NCBI RefSeq assembly: GCF_000224145.3
Contig: NC_020172.2
Span: 129,001-193,000, forward strand
Source of the DNA: Ciona intestinalis
Taxonomy: Eukaryota > Chordata > Ascidiacea > Phlebobranchia > Cionidae
Direction: 5' to 3'
Length of the DNA stretch: 64,000 bases
Positions within the stretch are counted from its first letter, which is position 1, and the number at the start of each line of letters is the position of its first letter. Below are positions 37,306 through 52,100 of this stretch, in pieces. The notes below the pieces were generated by a model. It saw nothing but the letters and a program-made list of their open reading frames with translations. It searched no databases and had not been told where the DNA came from. Position numbers and translations under genes: made by a program.

Positions 37306-37735
37306 GGGTCCCTAATAAAACTACAGGTTGCGCACGGTTGCAGATATTTCGGTTATTTCGTTCAGAAGCGCTATGCGGCCAAGTCCAATACATGTCAAAT
37401 GACCATACTGTAGCGCTCATTCCTGTGTGCGTGCGTGTGTGTGCGAAACGCCCCTTTTTATTTGCCTTCTTTTTCCGTTCTCTTTCGTGTTTCGTGTGCG
37501 AGTTTAACAAACCAACCTTTGGTCCGATACCTCAAATGGTTTGCAACCGTGTAATGGTTTTTTGACCATAACTAAAAAACCATTCGAGGTATCGGACCAT
37601 AAGTTGTTCGAGGTATCGGACTCGTATGGTCATTTGACATCTATTGGACTTGGCCGCATAGCGTTTCTGATTGAAATAACCAAAATATCTGCAACCGTTT
37701 GCAACCGCGTGCAACCTGTAGTTTTATTAGTACCC
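37306..37735. mobile_element. 430-bp foldback element, MULE-like
   Basis: Long inverted repeats of about 120 bp (GGGTCCCTAATAAAACTACA at the left; the complement GTTTTATTAGTACCC at the right) flanked by an exact 9-bp duplication, GCCACAAAG, at 37297-37305 and 37736-37744. Long ends with a 9-bp duplication are the signature of Mutator-like elements. A second inverted repeat is nested inside (GGTCCGATACCTC ... GAGGTATCGGACC). Confidence 0.8.
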
Positions 37736-37744
37736 GCCACAAAG

Positions 37745-38239
37745 CCCACAATAGTAATATATATATAATATATGCATATATTATAAATATATATATTATT
37801 TTTAATGCATGTTATAATCTTGATTTATGCTAGTGGCAATCTTGCCCCGTAAGGAACATTTTTCCGACCACCAGCTATTATCTCTTCACGATCTCCAAGG
37901 GATTACCATGTTTTTTGTAAAGAAAATACATATTATTACGTAATCAAAAAATACTAATCAATAAATTTTTATTTTGTATGCAAACAGTTCATATTAAAAA
38001 GAATGGCATGCGTGGAGAAATTATTCTCCGCACATAATTTTTGTTTTGTTTCCCACAATCTGCACAAATTAAAATTTTTAAGAAAACCGCGCACAGGTTG
38101 TTCGTAATCAATACTGCTGTTTTAAACCTTTATACATAAGCGTAAAAATTTGAGAGAAAGACTAAAATATTGTACAAAAAATATCCTCTGCACAAAAAAT
38201 AAACTTTCCAATCTAGCAAATGATATCTTAGAAAAGCAG
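37745..38239. other. Upstream flank of CENPM
   Basis: Contains an AT-only stretch (ATATATATAATATATGCATA at about 37757-37800) and otherwise unremarkable sequence. It should include the CENPM promoter. Confidence 0.5.
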
Positions 38240-39814
38240 ATGCCGTATACAAAACGGTTGATAAGTTGTCCAGATATGAAAGAAGATGCAGCGTCTTCTA
38301 TTTTACTCATCGGTGATTTGGGTTTACAATTACAAAGTTTAGCATCAAGATTGCTGGAAATTGCCGACCAACAAAATGTTTATTTAAAAGTCCATACGTC
38401 AAATGAATTGCCGATTACCGGTAAGTAAGATTTCATTCTCAATGCATTTTATGAGTTTAATGTATAAAAACAGTTTTGTATATTATAATAACTTGGATCA
38501 ACAGTATGATGAATGAATGAATGTAACTTACTTTATCCTCGTGTGGCCGGAAAACGACAGTCGTTATCACACAGGTTTTAACACCTCGTGCCAGCTTACG
38601 AGTTACCATGTATGTTACTTTGTGGATAATTATTTTTTTGGGAAGGATTTTTTTTAATTTTATGTATGGCTGATAATTTGGACAACCCATTGGTGACCAC
38701 TGGGTTGGAGCAATTGCTGTTAAGTGTCTTGCACAAGGACACATATGGCTATGCCCATGATGAGAGCAACGTCGAGCCTTGAATCTATAACCTCTGGGTT
38801 ACAGGCAGGCGCGCTAACCACTATGCCACGGCCCCGGACAAATATACCTATTCTACAGAGCTGTGCTTTAGCCAGAGTTTATTTAAATTATTCTAGCATT
38901 AGTGTTGGTAAAGTTGTTGTAACAGTAATTTTTCTATGTACACCTAATGAAAATACTACCTAGCGGTTTGTGAAATAACTGATTTGGATATAAAGATTGT
39001 TGGAAGTTTGACTATCAAACATACTTTTGTGTGACCAAATATTACCATACACAATAACACATAGTTCAATAGTTGCATACACTACTATGCTAAAATACAT
39101 TTGCAGATTTGCCTGCAAGTTTAACTGTCATGCAACCTAACCGAATTTTTACTCTAAACCAGTCTGTTTTACTTAAATATAAGCATCATCTTATATTTCA
39201 GCTGAAGAAAGGGATCTTTCACTTACTGTTTCACTAATTGTTCTTCTTGTAAATCTTAATGGTAAAAATACAATGATGAGTTGCCAGCGGTCTGCTAAAT
39301 TTATCCCATTACCATTCTATCTTGGAAGGTTAATATTGGTCGGTATGTCATAAATGATTTCTTTAAATTGGTAATTAACTAATTGGTATTTAAATTGCCT
39401 TGATTAAATTGTAGTTCTGACTCTGAGTGTTATTGTAAAATATGGTTTCATAATTTTATTGTTTGCTCATAAAAAGTTAAGGTGTGCCTCTATTTAGGAC
39501 CGATAGTTTGGAATTTGCTTAACCTTTTGTATATGCTTTTTTATTTAGGAAAATACTCCCATATTAAATGATGTAACCACTGTTTAGGTCTTAACATTGC
39601 TTGTGAGGAGAAATGGTCTGTGGGACCTGAGGAAGTTTCAGACTTTTCATCACAATGTGATTGTCCGGTTATTTGGGGAAACTTAAGTAATGAAGAGAGT
39701 CTTAACAGTTTATGTCAACAGCTTTTACATCTCTTAAAACAATTGTCGGTTGAACTTTGTGTTACAAGTTTGTGCAGTGGCAGTTCGTCAATGCTGGACA
39801 CCATTAATTCATGA
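38240..39814 (+). CDS. CENPM: Centromere protein M, CCAN subunit, complete
   Basis: Three exons in phase (38240-38420, 39202-39342, 39588-39814) give 182 residues; human CENP-M has 180. Matching stretches: ASSILLIGDLGLQLQSLASR (human ATILLVG...LQQLADS), then YLKVHTSNELPI (human LKVHLAKSLPLP), LIVLLVNLNGK (human LIVFVVNLHSK), and FYLGRLILVG (human FFLGKVCFLATG). CENP-M is a small pseudo-GTPase that binds CENP-I in the inner kinetochore and does not bind nucleotide. The start is the first ATG of the open exon (MPYTKRLIS), directly after a CAG that may be a splice acceptor. The second intron is 245 bases; the first (781 bases) holds a SINE. Confidence 0.88.
38510..38837 (-). mobile_element. tRNA-derived SINE, near full length
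   Basis: Minus-strand order: A box GTGGCATAGTGGTTAGCGCG, B box region GGTTATAGATTCAAGGCTC, body, and a (ATTC)n tail after GTAAGTTACATT. A pol III head with a simple-repeat tail defines it as a SINE. It lies in CENPM intron 1. Confidence 0.9.
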
Positions 39815-40022
39815 TGTTTGGATTTTTTATTAACCACCCTTAGTATTTGGTATAGATATCTGAAACATGTAGCCCTCCTAATTGTATTGGCCAAAAGTGC
39901 ATTTAAAATACTTTCAAGAAATGTTACATAAGTGCGTTTATTACATTAATTTGTAATTTTTTACTTTCTGCTAATATTTTTACACGTAACTACTAGAATC
40001 TATTTTACTTCCTGTTCTGTTT

Positions 40023-40390
40023 GATAATGAATGAATGAATGAATGAATGAATGAATGTAACTTACTTTATCCTCGCGTGGCCGGAAAACGACAGTCGTTA
40101 TAACACGGGTTTAACACCTCGTGCCAGCTTACGAGTTATCATGTATGTTACTTTGTGGGTAATTATTTTTTGGGGATTTGTTTTATATATTGCTATTAAT
40201 TTGGACAACCCATTAGTGACNNNNNNNNNNNNNNNNNNNNNNNNNNNNNNNNNNNNNNNNNNNNNNNNNNNNNNNNNNNNNNNNNNNNNNNNNNNNNNNN
40301 NNNNNNNNNNNNNTGGTAGCAGCGACGAGCCTTGAATCCATTACCTCTGCGCTACAGGCAGGCGCGCTAACCACTACGCCACGGCGGCGG
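40023..40390 (-). mobile_element. tRNA-derived SINE interrupted by gap
   Basis: Same family as 38510-38837, with about seven GAAT units on the plus strand at its tail end. The middle is hidden by 93 N. Confidence 0.85.
40221..40313. other. Assembly gap (93 N)
   Basis: Lies inside a SINE, which probably explains the failed assembly. Confidence 0.99.
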
Positions 40391-40562
40391 TAAACTAAAG
40401 AAATGTACCGTGCTATATTTAAATTAGATATGCCTTTAATTTCAGTCTCGCAACCTACATACTATTTATGTAGATTTGCCTATTTATTATACACATAGCG
40501 GCATGGACATTGTTCCGTTTAATTTTGCGGTAGTGAAACGAAACTGAATGAAATTTTGTATG

Positions 40563-40621
40563 CATTGGTTCACGTCAGTGTTAATATATGTTTATATACA
40601 TATATTAACATTGGTTCACGC
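40563..40621. repeat. Hairpin between 11-bp direct repeats
   Basis: ATTGGTTCACG occurs on both sides of a palindrome (GTTAATATATG ... CATATATTAAC). It resembles a tiny insertion with a target duplication. Confidence 0.6.
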
Positions 40622-41227
40622 ACAGTCGTGGGTATTTCTATGGCTATGGGTTCATGGTGCCAAATATTCAAAAATTTACATATGGCTCACTTAATACTGC
40701 ATTGTGTAGTCTGTGGTTTGCAAGAGCGAAACGACTTGTAGCAACAGTAAAACGACAGTGGTGAAACACGCTTATGGATATATAACAAAACTCTAAGAGG
40801 ATATTAAAAACTTTCATTTTTCCTTCTTAACAAAACAACGTATTTTCTTATAACACGGGTAGGGAAAGTCCCGTAATCTTTAAGTAGTTGTAACAATTGG
40901 TAACAACTCGCGTCCTTAGATAAACTGCATACAAAATATTGAATCTTCTATTGGAACTGTTATGTAATCTGATGCGTATTACGTATTACATTTTACTTAA
41001 AGCAGTTATACAGGCATGCCGTTACGTATTGTGCGTGGCAAAACCGGAGACTGCAGACGTGGCATGAATAGATGCGACAAATCGTTGAAATGCCTGCAGG
41101 TTTATACACGCGTGGGAGAATAGACAACTAGAGCAAACTTAGAATTCATTGGCGGTGTTGCGATTTCGTTAACTGCAAGTACCTAACATTGGCCGTTTTC
41201 TCTTGCAGTTGTTTAGCTGATAGCATA

Positions 41228-43362
<2,135 letters not shown>

Positions 43363-43491
43363 AGCTACACAATGTGCATCTACTGTGTGTATAATATTTA
43401 GAGTATTTAAAATGCCTCTATTAACAATCGCTTGTTACACATAGAAAACTACCAACTGTTTTATTAATGCTTGCCTTATAATCGCTGCTTA

Positions 43492-43497
43492 AATAAA
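43492..43497 (+). terminator. Poly(A) signal of SLC35E3
   Basis: AATAAA about 130 bases past the stop at 43362. Confidence 0.6.
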
Positions 43498-44020
43498 CAC
43501 CCCCCACTTTTTGTTGTTCTGTATACAACTCGCAGTTTAAATATTACCTGGCTATTTTGTTTTGTACGATACCATTTTACCATAACAATGAGTGGGATTC
43601 CTATATCTGTGCAGTGAAAACGCATGAAAGCTCTTTTTCTATTTACAGATTTTTGCTGAAGCATTTACCCTATTTTATGTGCATAATTATGTTTATTAAT
43701 TATTCGGCGCCTTTAAATTGTGTCACAGTATTTACAATTTGCAGTTTTAAATACATAATTGTATTTTGTAAAGGTTTTTAAGCCTGTCTTTGTTGATTTT
43801 ACTTGTCACGTTATTTTGTATATTGTAATCTAATCCCATACCACGGCTACACATTTACCAATAAATTTCCAGGACACTTCGGTTGAATCTCCTGTGACAC
43901 AGATGGTAACAATTCATATTCAAAGCACCAATAGGAAGGTTTTTTTACAGTCTGTTTAGTATTGGCACTTCATAACAATGCACTTCTGCTGTAACTTCTA
44001 CATTGAATAGAATAGATCAT

Positions 44021-44047
44021 GGCCTACTAAGATATCTTTAGTAGGCC
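44021..44047. repeat. Small palindrome, GGCCTACTA type
   Basis: GGCCTACTAAGATATCTTTA followed by GTAGGCC is almost self-complementary. The same core forms the perfect 34-bp palindrome at 56161-56194. Confidence 0.8.
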
Positions 44048-44048
44048 A

Positions 44049-44110
44049 GAATGTAACTTGCTTTATTCTAACGTGGCGGGAAATACCGGTCGTTGTAACG
44101 CAATAATGTC
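44049..44110 (-). mobile_element. SINE tail fragment
   Basis: GTAACTTGCTTTATTCTAAC and GGTCGTTGTAACGC match the tail half of the SINE family in reverse. The fragment begins right beside the palindrome at 44021-44047. Confidence 0.55.
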
Positions 44111-44266
44111 AAGGGTTGGCACAACAGTGCCGCATAAGGCATTTTATATTTTAGACATACTTCACCTTGAAGCGAAGTTACTTACCCACAATGCGCGATT
44201 CGTTTCCGAAAACAGGGGTAAAAGGTCAGAAAGCTTTGTTTGTCAAAATTGTAAAACAAATATATA

Positions 44267-44441
44267 TAGCAGGGTTGGGAAAGACGGGACAGCTTTAGCA
44301 CATAATAACCAAACATCCTGATTATGTATTAAACAACGGCTTGTGGAAGTCGTGAGAATACGGTTTTATAATTCTTTGAATGTTTTTTGGTACTACTTAA
44401 ATGGGACGGGAAATTAGAATGAAAAAGTGTCCTATCACCAA
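44267..44441. mobile_element. MITE, GGTGGGG-end family
   Basis: Left end AGCAGGGTTGGGAAAGACGG, interior CCAAACATCCTGATTATG and GTCGTGAGAATACGG, right end GTGTCCTATCACC. Confidence 0.65.
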
Positions 44442-44454
44442 ATTTCGAATATTG

Positions 44455-45070
44455 TAGGGTGGGGGAAGATGGGACACTTTGTCAGACGAGACTTATTTTA
44501 ATTTTCTTTTTACGGACCCCCATTTAATGATAATCAGAAAAATAAGGTTACAGAATTATTCGACAGAATTATCACGACTTTAAACCGTTAAACCGTTAAA
44601 CCGATATTTTTGTTGTTTTTATTCCAAATTAAAGTCATTTTGACCCCTGCCTACTTTCTTCATGCTTATATCGCAGTGTTTTTTTACAAAACTAAAACTA
44701 GTTTTATGAGACAAAGTTAAACTGTACGAAATATTCAAGGTTGTTTTATGAAGCTAGGAAACTAGTTTAATCGTTCGCCCACGCAAACTAAAAAAATTCT
44801 TCGGCTTTACTGTGATTTAGCAAGCATTAAAAAATAGCACCTTACTATTTCGCATTGTTTTACCTGTTCAAAGTATACTGTTTCTATTTTACACTTTTTT
44901 TAAATATTTAAATACAGTAATCAGCTTTGATGGGCGTTTTATAAAGTCGTAATAATACTGTCGAATAATTCTGTAATCTTGTTTTCCTGATTATCATTAA
45001 ATAGGGGTCCGTAAAAAGAAAATTGAAAAAGTCTCGTTCGACAAAGTGTCCCATCCCCCCCCCCCACCTT
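44455..45070. mobile_element. Long foldback member of the GGTGGGG-end family
   Basis: Inverted repeats of about 130 bp: GTAGGGTGGGGGAAGATGGG, ACTTTGTC, TTTTTACGGACCCCCATTTA at the left, and the reverse complement of each at the right (TAAATAGGGGTCCGTAAAAA, GACAAAGTGTCCCATC). The outermost 20 bases match the short members, which look like deletion derivatives of elements of this type. Confidence 0.8.
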
Positions 45071-45109
45071 ACTATAATAATAGTTTACCTTCAAGTTCTT
45101 AACTCTTCG

Positions 45110-45364
45110 CCTTATCAGTATACCAAAACAGCTCTCGCTATCATTAGAATTGTATTAATAAATGATTCCCCTAAAGTTCTCCCCTTGTTGTGCGGATCGC
45201 TAAGCAACTCCTCGTGTGTTTTATTATATTTTAATAAATTGGTGTCAATTAATAAAGGAATGATAGTACTAATTCGTGGTATTACCCAAAATCTTTCATC
45301 TATTTTGATTTTGGAAATATTTGGCAATATGTGCTTAAGTGTCCCATCTTCCCCCATTGTACTA
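45110..45364. repeat. Repeat shared with 30580-30770
   Basis: ACTCCTCGTGTGTTTTATTA, GATAGTACTAATTCGTGGTA and AATATGTGCTTAAGTGTCCC match the 30.6-kb block. The right end TCTTCCCCCATTGTACTA is again a GGTGGGG-type terminus. Confidence 0.75.
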
Positions 45365-46191
45365 CTTCAAATGAGCTACTGACTACAGTAAAATATGTGA
45401 TCATTATATTTGTTGATTGTAATCGTATTCTGTTTTCAACGCTGTGGTCTACAACAATTTAAAATACTTGGCCGTCGCAGCTATATACCTCATGTAGACA
45501 CCAATACCCAACAGACAAAACGAAAGTTGCCGCGCGATCGCACGTTTCTATCAGGTGCACTGACCAACGTCATTTAGAAGCTTCGGGCGGGTGTCTCGCA
45601 TTGTACAGCAGTCACTGCTGAGGTTCAAACATATACATTTTTGTAGCATAGCAATAATATTTTGCGTATAACGTTGTTTTTCTACTATGATTATTAAAGA
45701 CATTGCAGATAACGTTCTGTTCACTGCTGCGAGACTAACGTTTTAATTCTGACGTGGCAAAAACATACTTACCACTAGAGGCGTTTATGCAATGTGTCAG
45801 CTGTGGTGTGTTCGGTTGTTGCTTGTTGTTGTTGTAGGTAGTTGTATGTTTAACAAATTTCTGGTTACATTGTTGGGTTTAGAACTCGAAAACATTCGAA
45901 CCAGATTTAATTTTGTTTCGTTTGTTGTGCAGAGCTTTTTATTTACCTCATACGACTTTTAAAAATATTTATTTGCTAATCTGTAATCATAAATCTTATC
46001 TTTTGTGCTTATGGTGATAGTAATAGCATCATTCTTTTTGTTTAACATATTGATCTTTGCCTTCACTGGTGCCAATTACTTTTACTTGTATACCTTGTAT
46101 TTAGATTTGTTACTGTTTGTTTAAGAATTTTAACATCTGAAGAAAAAACTAGCAACAAATGAACTTGCCTAATTGACCCTGATTTAATAAA

Positions 46192-49100
46192 ATGCAGCCT
46201 CCAAATTATCAGTATCCACCCCAGGGCCCAATGTCCATGGATCCTGTGTACAATCAATCCAACTATCCACCACATAATTCTGCTGTTGGTGGAAATGTTA
46301 CTTATGTAAGTGGGCCAATAATATAACTATAGCCAATATTTTCTGTTAAAATAAGATATGAAATGTTTATTTCACAGTAGTAGCATTTTGCTGCAATTTA
46401 TTATAGTTTAATTAATACCAAAACGTTGATTACAAACGACCTGTACCCGGATTTGTTTTGAGTTACCTTAATTGCTCAGATTCAAATTCCAGGCAATACA
46501 ACTTATGTCAAATGTTCCTTACCATTGTTTGTTATTTGTATTCTAATTAGTAGCTCAAAAACAACAATGTGTCTGATGTTAATGGAACATGTTCGACCAC
46601 ACTATTTGTTGTCGCTTAAGCAATGTTGCTATATTCATTATTTTTTTACCTCTGCAGACTCATGGTGGTGCTTTACAAACAAGTAAACATACCCCACCAG
46701 CTACAAGTGGAAGCATACCAAGCCAACAACCACCCGTAACATCGGTAAATGGATATTATAATGGCCATCAATATCAAAGCAACAATATGTATCATTCTGG
46801 ACCGTAAGTTTTGTATATATTATGTTACTAAAGTTAAAATACAGCTCCAGAAAATGTGTACATGCGTTACTGTTTTTTAAAATTACCTGTTTGGAAGATG
46901 TTTAAAATTTTAAGACTAATTTAAAATCAATAAGCCTACCTAACCTGCATCTCTTTATAAAAATTACCCAAGCAATTAAGCTGTTGACTGTAAATAAGCC
47001 TTTTTTATGCCGTACAAAAACTTGACTGTATAAATAAAAGAAGTTATATTGTAAACGTATGAATTGAAATCAACATCACCTTAGTTTATTTGACCGGAGT
47101 GTATTAACTATTTTACCTCTTACTTATAAAAATAAGTAATTAACAATTGTACATTATTAGACAAATGAATCCACCCCCTACTTCATACAACCAACCAATA
47201 ACGTCACCACCACCATTACCAAGTAATACAAACTCTGGAATGAACAATCCCCCAGCAAGTGGGTATCAACAAAACTATCAACGTCCACCAACTTCAGGTG
47301 ATTGTGATATAAACACTATCATATGTGATATAGACTCATTGTAAATCATTTTTTGGTATTTTCTGCATAATTGTAAAACAATTGCTAGTTTTTGGGCTTT
47401 ATCATAAGGTATATAATTTCTTTTTATCTCACAATGCGTTTTACTTACTTTGGGTGTTGGTTTAAATTTAGTAAAGAGGGGAGAGCCTAATATATATTTA
47501 TGTATATAATGTTTATTATTCTATTTGTAATTACCAAACAGAATATCCCCAACAACCTGGTTATCCTGTATCTGGTGCTGGAGAACCCCCTCGGCCAAAC
47601 GAACATTCATATTCCAAACCAAACCAACCCCCGTACCAACCTATTCATCAACAAATGTCAAACATGAGTATTAACAACCAAAACCAAACCTTTAACCAGG
47701 TATTCATGCGCACGTTCTTTTAAAATGTATACAACCTATTTATTTTTTGCTTGTTTATTTGTTTGATTGCTTACTGAGTTACTGCTTACCTGTTTAAGTT
47801 GAAGTTTTCACACTGTAAATAACAATTCCTTATTCAAAAGCATATTCAAAGTGTTATCACGTTGTATGATTGTATTTCTAAATTTAAATTAAATTAACTG
47901 CGTAGGTTAATTGTGGTAACTTATTCTTTTTGAATACTTTATACAAGTAACAGTTTAAGGTATCAACTATTTAACTTTTTAGGCACCTGGATCTTACATG
48001 CCACCCCCAAGCACTCCTGGTTACATACCTCCACCACAAACAATTAACCCAACACAATCTTATCCACAACCTGGACCACCAGGTTTGTATGTTTACTACT
48101 TTTTTATAATATGTGTTCACAGAATCACAAACCTATGATTAAGTTAATTTATAGATTAGTAGTTCCGATAAATTTTAGTGTCATCTCATTACATTGGTGT
48201 CATTTATTTGTTATTGTTTATATTCAACAGACTGTTAATTCAAATTGAATTGAATCATTCGCATAAACTTAACCTGATTTATTTTCTATTTGGCAAAACA
48301 AATATATATAATATGTATCTGTATGATATATTAGGGTATAAAATGTTACACTCACTAGTACCTACTGTACCATTTTTCTTATAAAAAGTCAGTTTTCTTG
48401 TTTTAACATTAGGTATGAAAATATGCTGAGTCAGCAAAATCTTGTATGTACCTTGGTTCAATAGAAAAAGTTAAATATAGTAAAGTCTATGTTTTACAAT
48501 ATTTTTTTATTATATTCTTGTAAAAGAATTTAGTATACCAAAGTATATATAATATTTAGTATTTTAGAAACGATCAAATTTGAGTAAAATTTTTTCTGAT
48601 GGAAAATCCCATGCATTGTCGAACCTGTCAAATTTTTTTTACTTAAGCAGGTTTTTACTTTTTTTTAGAAGCCGTATCATTTTGGCAAACTTTGATGCTA
48701 TCATTAGGTTACATTTGAGCTTTCAAAACACAAATTTTCTTTTTTCGTTGGTATGCCCCTTTAAATAGTCCTGATTTTAATTGGCATGTCAAAATTTGTA
48801 ATTGCCGTCTAAATTTCAGCACAATGTTATAAATCTTTTGATAGAACATTGCTGAACTAAACATTCACGACCGTGAACACAATATTGCATATTGCCCATT
48901 CCATCAGTTACAAAACTCTTGTGTTTAAAGTCCTGGACACCTAAATTGCTATTGTGACGCAAAATGAAATTTAAATTAAAAAGGAAAACAAACAAAAGTA
49001 GTCCAAAGGAAATTTGAACTGCGCCTTAAAAATGGATTTTTTTTTGTGTTAACGATCGACCACCATAGACATATAAAGTTGTAACTTAAATAGTAGTTGC

Positions 49101-52100
49101 AACATTTGTAAGAGGGTCAATCTCTCTAAAACAAATTTCATAATTTTTGTATGAAGCTGTCAAGCTGATATGTTTTGATATTTCTGCTTATCAACATATT
49201 TAACAAACACCACAGGAGCAGCAGGGGTTGCAAGGCCACCTAATTACCCCAACCAACCAGTGACTGCACCACCAAAAAGACTTGACCCTGATGCCATGCC
49301 AAGCCCCATACAAGTTATACAAGATGATAAAATAAACCGTGGAGGGGAAGGGTTCCGCACAGAAGGCAGAGGCTTGGTACCTCCATTGGTGACCACTCAG
49401 TTCACTGTAGAAGATATGGGTACGTACCTAACATTGTGTAAACTATAGCTTGTTGTATAATGTATTTCATTACATAGGGAGTGTCAGCCCAAGGTATGTT
49501 CGGTGTACAGCATACAATCTACCAGCAACTGCCGATATGGCCAAGAATTGTCAAGTAAGTTAGGCTATTGTATTAGTATATATTTGTTGTGTGTAATTTT
49601 GTTTTAATTGGCTAACATATAGTAGTATGGATAAGATTAGACGTGATTTCATTTTATTTTCTTGTCCCATATAGTAACAGTAGCAAACAAAGGATATTTA
49701 CAGAATAATGCAACCCCAAGTCGTATACCTGTGACTTTTTTATCTTTCTAATCCAATTGTTTTGATATCCCAGGTACCAATGAGTTTATGTGTGAAGCCA
49801 TTATCAGCTTTACCTGAGGGTGAATCTCCACCATTTATAGTTGACCCGGGCCCTGATGGTCCAATTCGATGCAAACGATGCAAGGCATACATGTGCCCAC
49901 AGTTTACATTCACTGATGGTGGAAGAAGGTTTCAGTGTGTCCTGTGTAATGCAATCACAGATGTAAGTTTATATGAAAATTACAAACTCTATCTTTTTGT
50001 GAGGAAATATAATTACTTATCGTGAGAATTATGTTTATTATAATGAAAGATAACAATAACACTGGCTTATAATTGAATTTAACAGTTTCTATGTTTCATA
50101 TGTATTAGCGATAGGAATGTTCTTAGTTCCAAAGTTCAGCAGGTCAATCAATAATTAACACAATGTTACAGACCCCACATAGTTATTTTGATCACCTCGA
50201 CCACATGAACCATCGTGTGGATAAATATAGAAGGCCCGAGTTGTGCCGAGGTTCGTATGAATTCATCGCAACAAAAGATTATTGTCGGGTAAGTTCTTAA
50301 ATGACTCAACACTAACAATAAATAACAAACGATCTTTTGAAAAAGTTTTCACAAAAATTGTGTACAATTTCTACTATAATACAAAGTATCCATAACTGAC
50401 TATTAGTTGCAGGTTTAGTATTTTGGCAATTCATGTTAACATAAGCAAAACAAAACCCAAACAAAGGCTTTACTAAAAGCATTTTCAAGATATTTGCTTT
50501 TAAAATGATCGGAGCTGTGTAGTATTATTAATCATTATATTCCTTTTATTCAATAATTGCCTTCGTTCACAGTTAAAAGTATTATAAAACCTTACATTCT
50601 ATTTATTAATTTTTGGAGTTTAGTTTGTAGACTTAATTTGATTATTTTTCATTCGTGTCAATGCAGAATTGTCAACCTTGCACAGAATATATAATTCAAG
50701 TAACTTGTTTCTTTTTGTTGTTAGAATGATAAGTTTCCACTTTCCCCGGCCTTTATATTTGCCATTGATGTTTCATACAACGCAATGAAGTCTGGTTATG
50801 TTGACCTTCTGTGCCGACAACTCCATACATTGCTTGATACTCTACCTAAAGAAGCACATCAAGAGAAATCCTCAATTAGAGTTGGTTTCATCACTTATAA
50901 CAATGTCTTGCATTTCTATAATTTGAAGGTTTGTGTGTTTTAAATATGGAAGTTGTCTAACTAAAAAAACTAATAATAAATTTGAGTAGTTAGTATGTGG
51001 GTTAAACAGAACTTACTGCAAATTTGTAAAGAATTAAACACTTAAAACTATAAAAGTTGCGACTAGTTTTGAAAGTTTACACTTTTTTGTTGAAAACATA
51101 CTTTGAACACAACTAATAGTAATATATATGAAAAACAGAGTTCCCTGGCACAACCACAGATGATGGTAGTATCAGATGTTAATGATGTGTTCGTTCCATT
51201 ACAAGATGGATTCCTTGTTGATCTTGATCAATCTAGGTAATATCCTTAAAATAAGAGTTGTTTTGACGTATCTTAAGCAAGACAAATTATTGTCACAGTT
51301 GTCAGTGCCGTAACACAGTTGCTTAACATGCGTGCCTATAATTTGAGGTTATGGGTTCAAGGCATGTCACAGAAAATAAAATTCAACCACAAAGTTGCAT
51401 TCGTGTTAACTTGTAAAGGTTGAGGTGTATGAAACAGAACCAATTTATGTCCTTTTCTGGCCACATGAGGATAATGAAAGTTACACAATCTTTATTTAAA
51501 TATCTACCAGGCATGTGATAGACAGTTTGTTGGATCAAATACCTGACATGTTTCGTGACACTCGGGAAACTGAGCTTGTGTTTGCTCCGGTCATTCAAGC
51601 TGTTGTGCAAGCACTCAAGGTAAAGTCATAGTTAGTGTTGCAATGTTATGTTATTTACATAAAATAAAATAAAACATTTTGCCTTTTCTAATGAAAAAAA
51701 CCAGTGCCAATGTCCTTTAACTCTGCTTGCTCTTGTTATAATCACAACAAGATTGTAAAACTGCTCACCTTTGCCCACTGGTTTGATTAAGTTTTAATGG
51801 AATTCCCGCAGTTAAAATTTAAAAACACTATGAGCATGTTTGAGTGATGTACCAATGTGTGAAATACAAGTTTCCTAAAAAAAGCGTTGCATCGGAGAAT
51901 GAAACAGTTTAAAAACTCCAGTATGATGCATCAATATTTTGTATCAAAGCTTATTTTTAATATTTTCCATTAGGTTTGAAAAAGTGGTTTCCATATACAA
52001 ACTTAATCCAGTATTTGTTAATATTAAGCCATCCGTACTCAGTTAATGAAATGATATTCCACATTTCCTGATATAAATGTTTTACTGACATTACTCCTCA

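Larger units (their letters stand above)
39815..41227. other. Spacer between CENPM and SLC35E3
   Basis: Holds a SINE with an assembly gap (40023-40390) and a small hairpin between direct repeats (about 40563-40621). An acceptor-like tract, CCGTTTTCTCTTGCAG, ends about 18 bases before the SLC35E3 ATG and suggests a 5' UTR intron or a trans-splice site. Confidence 0.5.
43363..46191. other. Spacer between SLC35E3 and SEC24
   Basis: Holds the SLC35E3 3' UTR, a small palindrome (44021-44047), a SINE fragment (44049-44110), one short and one long foldback element (44267-45070), and a repeat shared with 30.6 kb (45110-45364). The SEC24 promoter should lie at about 45.4-46.2 kb. Confidence 0.6.
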
